Source: Yoonia sp. (GTDB lineage: Bacteria > Pseudomonadota > Alphaproteobacteria > Rhodobacterales > Rhodobacteraceae). Taken from it: DNA of 9,564 nucleotides. The notes beneath the pieces were generated by a model that saw only the letters and a program-made list of their open reading frames with translations, did no database searches and was not told the origin of the DNA. The stretch is from NCBI GenBank assembly GCA_028822885.1, contig JAPKCP010000122.1:1-9564 (forward strand), in the 5' to 3' direction. The first letter of the stretch is position 1; every line of letters begins with the position of its first letter. Below, piece after piece: positions 6,294 through 9,564 of the stretch. Made by a program: the position numbers and the translations under genes.

Positions 6294-6671
6294 ATGAGAT
6301 TTACACGTGAACACCATTGGCTGCGCCCTGAGGCTGGTCTTGTTGTTGTCGGAATAACGCCTTTCGCTGCGGCCCAACTGGGGGCCATTGAAGCAGTAGA
6401 GCTACCAAAGTTGGGGCAAAGTGCATTCCTGGGTGACGACGTTGCAGTTATTGAAACGTCAACGTCTATTTCAGATATCTCAGCGCCGATTACTGGTGAC
6501 GTTGTCGCGGTCAATACCGCAGTCGAAAGTAATCCTGCGTTAGTAAATGTTGATCCAATGGGCGAGGGGTGGTTGCTGAAGATGAGCGTTAGGAACGCGT
6601 CCGAAATAGACGGCATGTTCGATGCAACGGGTTATCAAGATTTGACGGCTAACGTTGATTTGCCAGCTTAG
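6294..6671 (+). CDS. GcvH-like protein lacking the lipoyl lysine
   Basis: A 125-residue protein that follows the glycine cleavage H protein pattern end to end at its normal length. It has REHHWLRPEAGLVVVGIT (5-22), AVELPKLG (34-41), GDVVAVN (68-74), and NPALVNVDPMGEGWL (80-94), closing with an acidic helix. In H proteins the lipoylated Lys lies in a Glu-Ser-Val-Lys-Ala motif; here the aligned residues are Glu54-Thr55-Ser56-Thr57-Ser58, so the lysine is Thr (ACG, 6462-6464). It should not be lipoylatable and cannot serve the glycine cleavage system, and no gcvT or gcvP is adjacent. The start at 6294 is preferred over an in-frame ATG at 6252, because GGAGG (6279-6283) lies 10 bases before 6294 and the family homology begins there. 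It lies 185 bases ahead of vgrG in the same direction, so a T6SS-linked role is inferred. Confidence 0.85.
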   Translation: MRFTREHHWLRPEAGLVVVGITPFAAAQLGAIEAVELPKLGQSAFLGDDVAVIETSTSISDISAPITGDVVAVNTAVESNPALVNVDPMGEGWLLKMSVRNASEIDGMFDATGYQDLTANVDLPA

Positions 6672-6757
6672 GTCATATCAATTTATTTGTGTATCGTTGG
6701 CGCAATTGTTGTAAGGTTTCGGTGGACGGTTCCTGATACTAGTGTCTGAAATTACTT

Positions 6758-6766
6758 TGCTATAAA
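6758..6766 (+). promoter_or_regulatory. Candidate extended -10 promoter for vgrG
   Basis: TG-C-TATAAA at 6758-6766 is an extended -10 element with 5 of 6 matches to the -10 consensus. No good -35 box lies 16-18 bases upstream, which extended -10 promoters can tolerate. Transcription would begin near 6773, just ahead of the palindrome at 6784-6798. If real, vgrG can be expressed separately from the GcvH-like gene. Confidence 0.3.
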
Positions 6767-6783
6767 GTTGTCAGAGGGCATGG

Positions 6784-6798
6784 CATCAATTTTTGATG
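6784..6798. promoter_or_regulatory. Palindrome in the vgrG leader, possible operator
   Basis: CATCAA-TTT-TTGATG is a perfect 6-bp inverted repeat with a 3-base centre, 58 bases before the vgrG start and just downstream of the candidate promoter. The weaker pairing ATG (6779-6781) with CAT (6802-6804) could extend it with a bulge. It is too weak and too far from any T-run to be a terminator. A repressor site or an mRNA hairpin are both possible. Confidence 0.3.
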
Positions 6799-6856
6799 TG
6801 ACATCGCCACTATTTTTTGAGCTACGAAAACGTTTCAACGACGGTAAGGTACTAAA

Positions 6857-9055
6857 ATGTCATTAGATTTGCAGCAAAGTGGACGGATGGGGGTGCTGAC
6901 GACATCCCTTGGTAAAAATGAACTGACGCTCCTCAAATTTACTGGTGAGGAACATGTAAACGAACTTTTTGAATATCAAGTCGAAGCCTTGTCAGAGTCG
7001 TCTGATATTGACTTTGATGCTTTGGTCGGAACGTCTGCGTGTGTGTTGCTTAAGACATTTGAAAATCCTGATCAGGCCTTCACTGGAATTGTGACTGCAG
7101 CAAAATTTATTGGCATTGGCGACAATGGCTGGCGGTATAATTTGACGATGCGTCCGTGGTTCTGGTTGGCTGGCCTGCGCCGCAATCAACGCATTTTTCA
7201 CGAAATGACGGTAGTGGAAATTTTAGATTCATTGCTTTCCCCATATAGTCACCTTGGTCAACCTGCTGTCACCAAGAAGCTGGTAGCGAGTTACCCAACC
7301 CTTGAATACACTGTGCAGTATCGCGAAAGCGATCTGAACTTTGCAACACGTTTGATGGAACGGTTTGGGATTAGCTATCATTTCGCGCACTCAGAAGACG
7401 GCCACACGTTGGTCATGACCGACGATATCACGGAGCATGAGCCCATTGAGGGTGCTAGCCGTAAGTTTCTGCAGGTTGCCCCTCAGCATCGCGCTGATGA
7501 AGAACACTTTTGGCACTTTGCGCCAGCCCGACGGATCACGACCGGTGCAATTCGGTTGACTGACTATAATTTTAAAACACCACAGGCGATGATGGAAGCT
7601 GACCATGCTGGTGACGCTGCATTCGCAGAGGGCGACCTTGAAAGCTATGACTTTCCGGGTAACTATCTTGATCAGCGGGCGGGCAAAGGCTTGGCTAAGT
7701 TGCGCACCTTGCAAGAGCGTGGCCAAGACCATCGACATTATGCGACCGGCGATTGTACGTCGATGCGCGCCGGTTTGATCGTTGAAATCACTGGCGACGA
7801 AATTATGGGTGTCGATGATCCATGTTTATGCCTAACCGCACGACACACCTATTCTAGCGACTCATATGCAAGTGGTGGTGGCGACAATGGGCCTACGTAT
7901 GAGGGCACATATGTTATGTTGCCAACCTCTGCACCGTTGGCCCCAGAACGCAAAACCCCTGTCCCGGCAGTGCAAGGCCCGCAAACAGCCATTGTTGTCG
8001 GTGAAGGTGAGATTGATTGCGATGAGTTTGGACGTATTCTTGTGCATTTTCACTGGGATCTTGAAAAGAGTTTTTCAATGCGGTGCCGGGTGTCCCAGAA
8101 CTGGGCTGGCAAGGGCTGGGGGGGCATGGTGATCCCACGGATCGACATGGAGGTTGTTGTCGAATTCCTCGAGGGTAATCCCGATATGCCGCTTGTCACC
8201 GGGTGTGTTTATAATGGCAAAAATGATGTGCCGTATCCGTTACCCGCGAACAAAACTCGGTCCACGTTTAAGACGAACACGCATCAGGGTGCTGGCTTTA
8301 ATGAACTGCGTTTTGAAGACGAAAAAGCCAATGAAGAAATATTTGTCCATGCCCAAAAGGATCGCAATGAAAAGACACTGAACTGTCACTCGGAGCGGAT
8401 TGACAATAACTGGGTGCAATCGGTGGGTCAAAACAAGTCTATTGAGGTGAACAACGACCACGTAGAGGCCGTCGGTGGGAACTTGTCCATTACAGTGGGG
8501 CCAAGTGCCATTGGTACGGTTCTCACTGCGGGTGATGCAGCAAAGGCTGGTGGTATTGGTGTCGTGTCAACTGGTCTGGGCGAACCGGGGGCTGCAGCTC
8601 CGGGCGAAGGAAACTGGACTGAAGTCATCGATAAGACAAAGACGCAAACGATTGGCGAAGATTTTACAACCGACGTTGGAAAGGACATGAGTATTACGGT
8701 TGGAAATGACTCTTCGACCACGGTTGGTAAGAAAATGGATACCTCAGTCGGAGACGACTCTTCGACCACGGTTGCTAAAAAGATGAGTTTCACTGTCGGC
8801 AAGAATTTTTCGACCGACGTTGGTAAGAAAATGGATATCACCGTAGCGGATGAGTTTTCGATTACCGTCGGCGCGAGCAGTTTTGTCATGAAAAAAGATG
8901 GTACGATTGAACTTAAAGGAAAAAGTCTAAAATTTGATGCCTCTCAAGCAATCGATTTGAAAGCTAAGGCCAAGGTAAGCATAAAGGGCGCCAAGGTTGA
9001 TGTCGCCGGGAGCGCACAAATTTCGGCAAAAGCACCAAAAGTTCAGATCGGCTAA
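6857..9055 (+). CDS. vgrG: T6SS spike protein VgrG (TssI)
   Basis: A 732-residue full-length VgrG, the trimeric spike at the head of the T6SS inner tube. Residues 15-360 form the gp27-like base, including FEYQVEALSESSDIDF (38-53), LEYTVQYRESDLNFATRLME (149-168) and GISYHF. Residues 375-455 form the gp5 OB-fold with CDEFGRILVHFHWD (388-401), CRVSQNWAGKGWGGMVIPRI (410-429) and EFLEGNPDMPLVTGCVYNG (436-454). Two beta-helix blocks of 8-residue repeats follow (523-548 and 599-672), separated by a Gly/Ala-rich stretch. The C-terminal region FVMKKDGTIELKGKSLKF (676-693) and a Lys/Ala-rich end complete it. There is no C-terminal effector domain, so cargo must bind non-covalently. The start at 6857 has AAGG at 6846-6849, 7 bases ahead. 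It is the last recognisable gene on the plus strand. Confidence 0.96.
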   Translation: MSLDLQQSGRMGVLTTSLGKNELTLLKFTGEEHVNELFEYQVEALSESSDIDFDALVGTSACVLLKTFENPDQAFTGIVTAAKFIGIGDNGWRYNLTMRPWFWLAGLRRNQRIFHEMTVVEILDSLLSPYSHLGQPAVTKKLVASYPTLEYTVQYRESDLNFATRLMERFGISYHFAHSEDGHTLVMTDDITEHEPIEGASRKFLQVAPQHRADEEHFWHFAPARRITTGAIRLTDYNFKTPQAMMEADHAGDAAFAEGDLESYDFPGNYLDQRAGKGLAKLRTLQERGQDHRHYATGDCTSMRAGLIVEITGDEIMGVDDPCLCLTARHTYSSDSYASGGGDNGPTYEGTYVMLPTSAPLAPERKTPVPAVQGPQTAIVVGEGEIDCDEFGRILVHFHWDLEKSFSMRCRVSQNWAGKGWGGMVIPRIDMEVVVEFLEGNPDMPLVTGCVYNGKNDVPYPLPANKTRSTFKTNTHQGAGFNELRFEDEKANEEIFVHAQKDRNEKTLNCHSERIDNNWVQSVGQNKSIEVNNDHVEAVGGNLSITVGPSAIGTVLTAGDAAKAGGIGVVSTGLGEPGAAAPGEGNWTEVIDKTKTQTIGEDFTTDVGKDMSITVGNDSSTTVGKKMDTSVGDDSSTTVAKKMSFTVGKNFSTDVGKKMDITVADEFSITVGASSFVMKKDGTIELKGKSLKFDASQAIDLKAKAKVSIKGAKVDVAGSAQISAKAPKVQIG
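8642..8872 (+). repeat. 24-base tandem repeats encoding the VgrG beta-helix
   Basis: Ten consecutive 8-residue units place a Val/Ile (usually followed by Gly) at residues 599, 607, 615, 623, 631, 639, 647, 655, 663 and 671, an exact 24-base period. Some units are nearly identical in DNA: GACTCTTCGACCACGGTTG occurs at 8708-8726 and again at 8756-8774, two units apart. Such repeats build the gp5-type triple-stranded beta-helix. The DNA identity suggests recent duplication or conversion among units, so repeat number could vary between strains. Confidence 0.85.
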
Positions 9056-9564
9056 GCGGCCAATCTCCAAACTTTAAAATGTGAGAAGCTACACCGTGGC
9101 GCAGGATTAGTTTGGCTTTCTGTGACATCGGCACCAATGGGATCAAGTGGGCCATAATTAGTATAATTTTAGTAGTAGGCTCATCATAACCACTAAGAAG
9201 TGGAGCGTGAGACGAACAACTTGCTCAAGCAAACGCTTAGATGAAAAGCGCTTCAAAATATCAAACGTGCCTGCCGCAAACTGTATTCATCTTAAGAGAA
9301 GGTTGGGATCGTATTAGACGGCGCGTCGCGTTGAACGACATCGCTGATGTTGTACGGGGGTAAAAGCATTTTCACGGAGGCTATGCAAATGGTCCACGAC
9401 CTTCATGGTCGCTGACAAGAAGAGGTTGGCTGATAACGTTGCTGGGACCCCGAACACCAGCGAGGCAAAGGATTTGAGTTGCCGTCGGTTTGTGGACGCT
9501 GAGATCATGTGTTTATGAGGCTGGAGACCAGCAATGAAGAGAAGATTTTTTGGCTGAGAGTATT
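9056..9564. other. 509-base stretch after vgrG with no supported gene
   Basis: No T6SS effector or immunity gene follows vgrG here. The only sizeable open frames are a 64-codon minus-strand frame (9314-9508) without a recognisable domain or good ribosome-binding site, and a plus-strand frame from 9241 (beginning MKSASKYQT) that closes at a TAA at 9361-9363. Two small perfect hairpins are present, CGACC-TTCAT-GGTCG (9397-9411) and GCTGG-AGA-CCAGC (9520-9532), neither followed directly by a T-run. Stop codons are frequent in every frame. The look is of decayed or non-coding DNA, possibly mobile-element debris at the island edge, but I recognise no element. Confidence 0.4.

Noticed and set aside
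8642..8872. Regular repeats considered as a CRISPR or minisatellite array
   Set aside because: They lie in frame within vgrG with a strict 24-base period and no unique spacers; they encode the beta-helix.
8428..8889. 153-codon minus-strand frame opposite the VgrG beta-helix
   Set aside because: Its repetitive composition is just the reverse complement of the 24-base VgrG repeats.
9314..9508. 64-codon minus-strand frame near the right edge as a gene
   Set aside because: No domain, no convincing ribosome-binding site, and the composition is like the surrounding non-coding sequence; a mobile-element remnant could not be shown.

Overview
The window carries an orphan type VI secretion (T6SS) vgrG island, about 6.5 to 8 kb long. 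The chromosome looks alphaproteobacterial, most likely a marine Rhodobacterales (Roseobacter-group) species. That placement rests on gene style and on the flanking small conserved-type protein and ArsC/Spx-like protein; it is inference, since no rRNA or other marker gene is present. No T6SS structural genes (sheath, baseplate, membrane complex, ClpV, Hcp) are visible, so the island probably supplies a spike and cargo set to an apparatus encoded elsewhere.

Layout. Positions 1-132 are the 5' end of an IS3-family element whose orfA starts at 75 and runs off the left edge. Positions 308-589 encode a small acidic protein of unknown function, and 738-1067 an ArsC/Spx/YffB-like thioredoxin-fold protein with a CxxC. 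A tightly packed minus-strand operon of six genes runs from 6053 down to 1278: DUF2169 effector-adaptor, degenerate ketosynthase-like protein, DUF4150 PAAR-like tip, small unknown protein, DUF6484 (gp5-OB-like) protein, and TIGR02270-type HEAT-like protein. Divergent from it on the plus strand are a GcvH-like protein (6294-6671) and a full-length vgrG (6857-9055). Positions 9056-9564 hold no gene I can support.

How it may work together. VgrG is the trimeric spike, the DUF4150 protein the tip, and the DUF2169 protein a likely loading adaptor. The DUF6484 protein resembles a detached gp5-like OB domain with a short C-terminal strand region. Two further members look like enzymes or carriers that have lost their active residues. 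The ketosynthase-like protein appears to have Arg, Asn and Tyr where the Cys-His-His triad should be. The GcvH-like protein has Thr at the lipoyl-lysine position. I see no recognisable toxin domain and no obvious immunity gene, so the cargo is either the 116-residue unknown between the tip and DUF6484 genes, one of the repurposed proteins, or something outside the window.

All family assignments are by reading the translations against remembered family motifs; no search was run.
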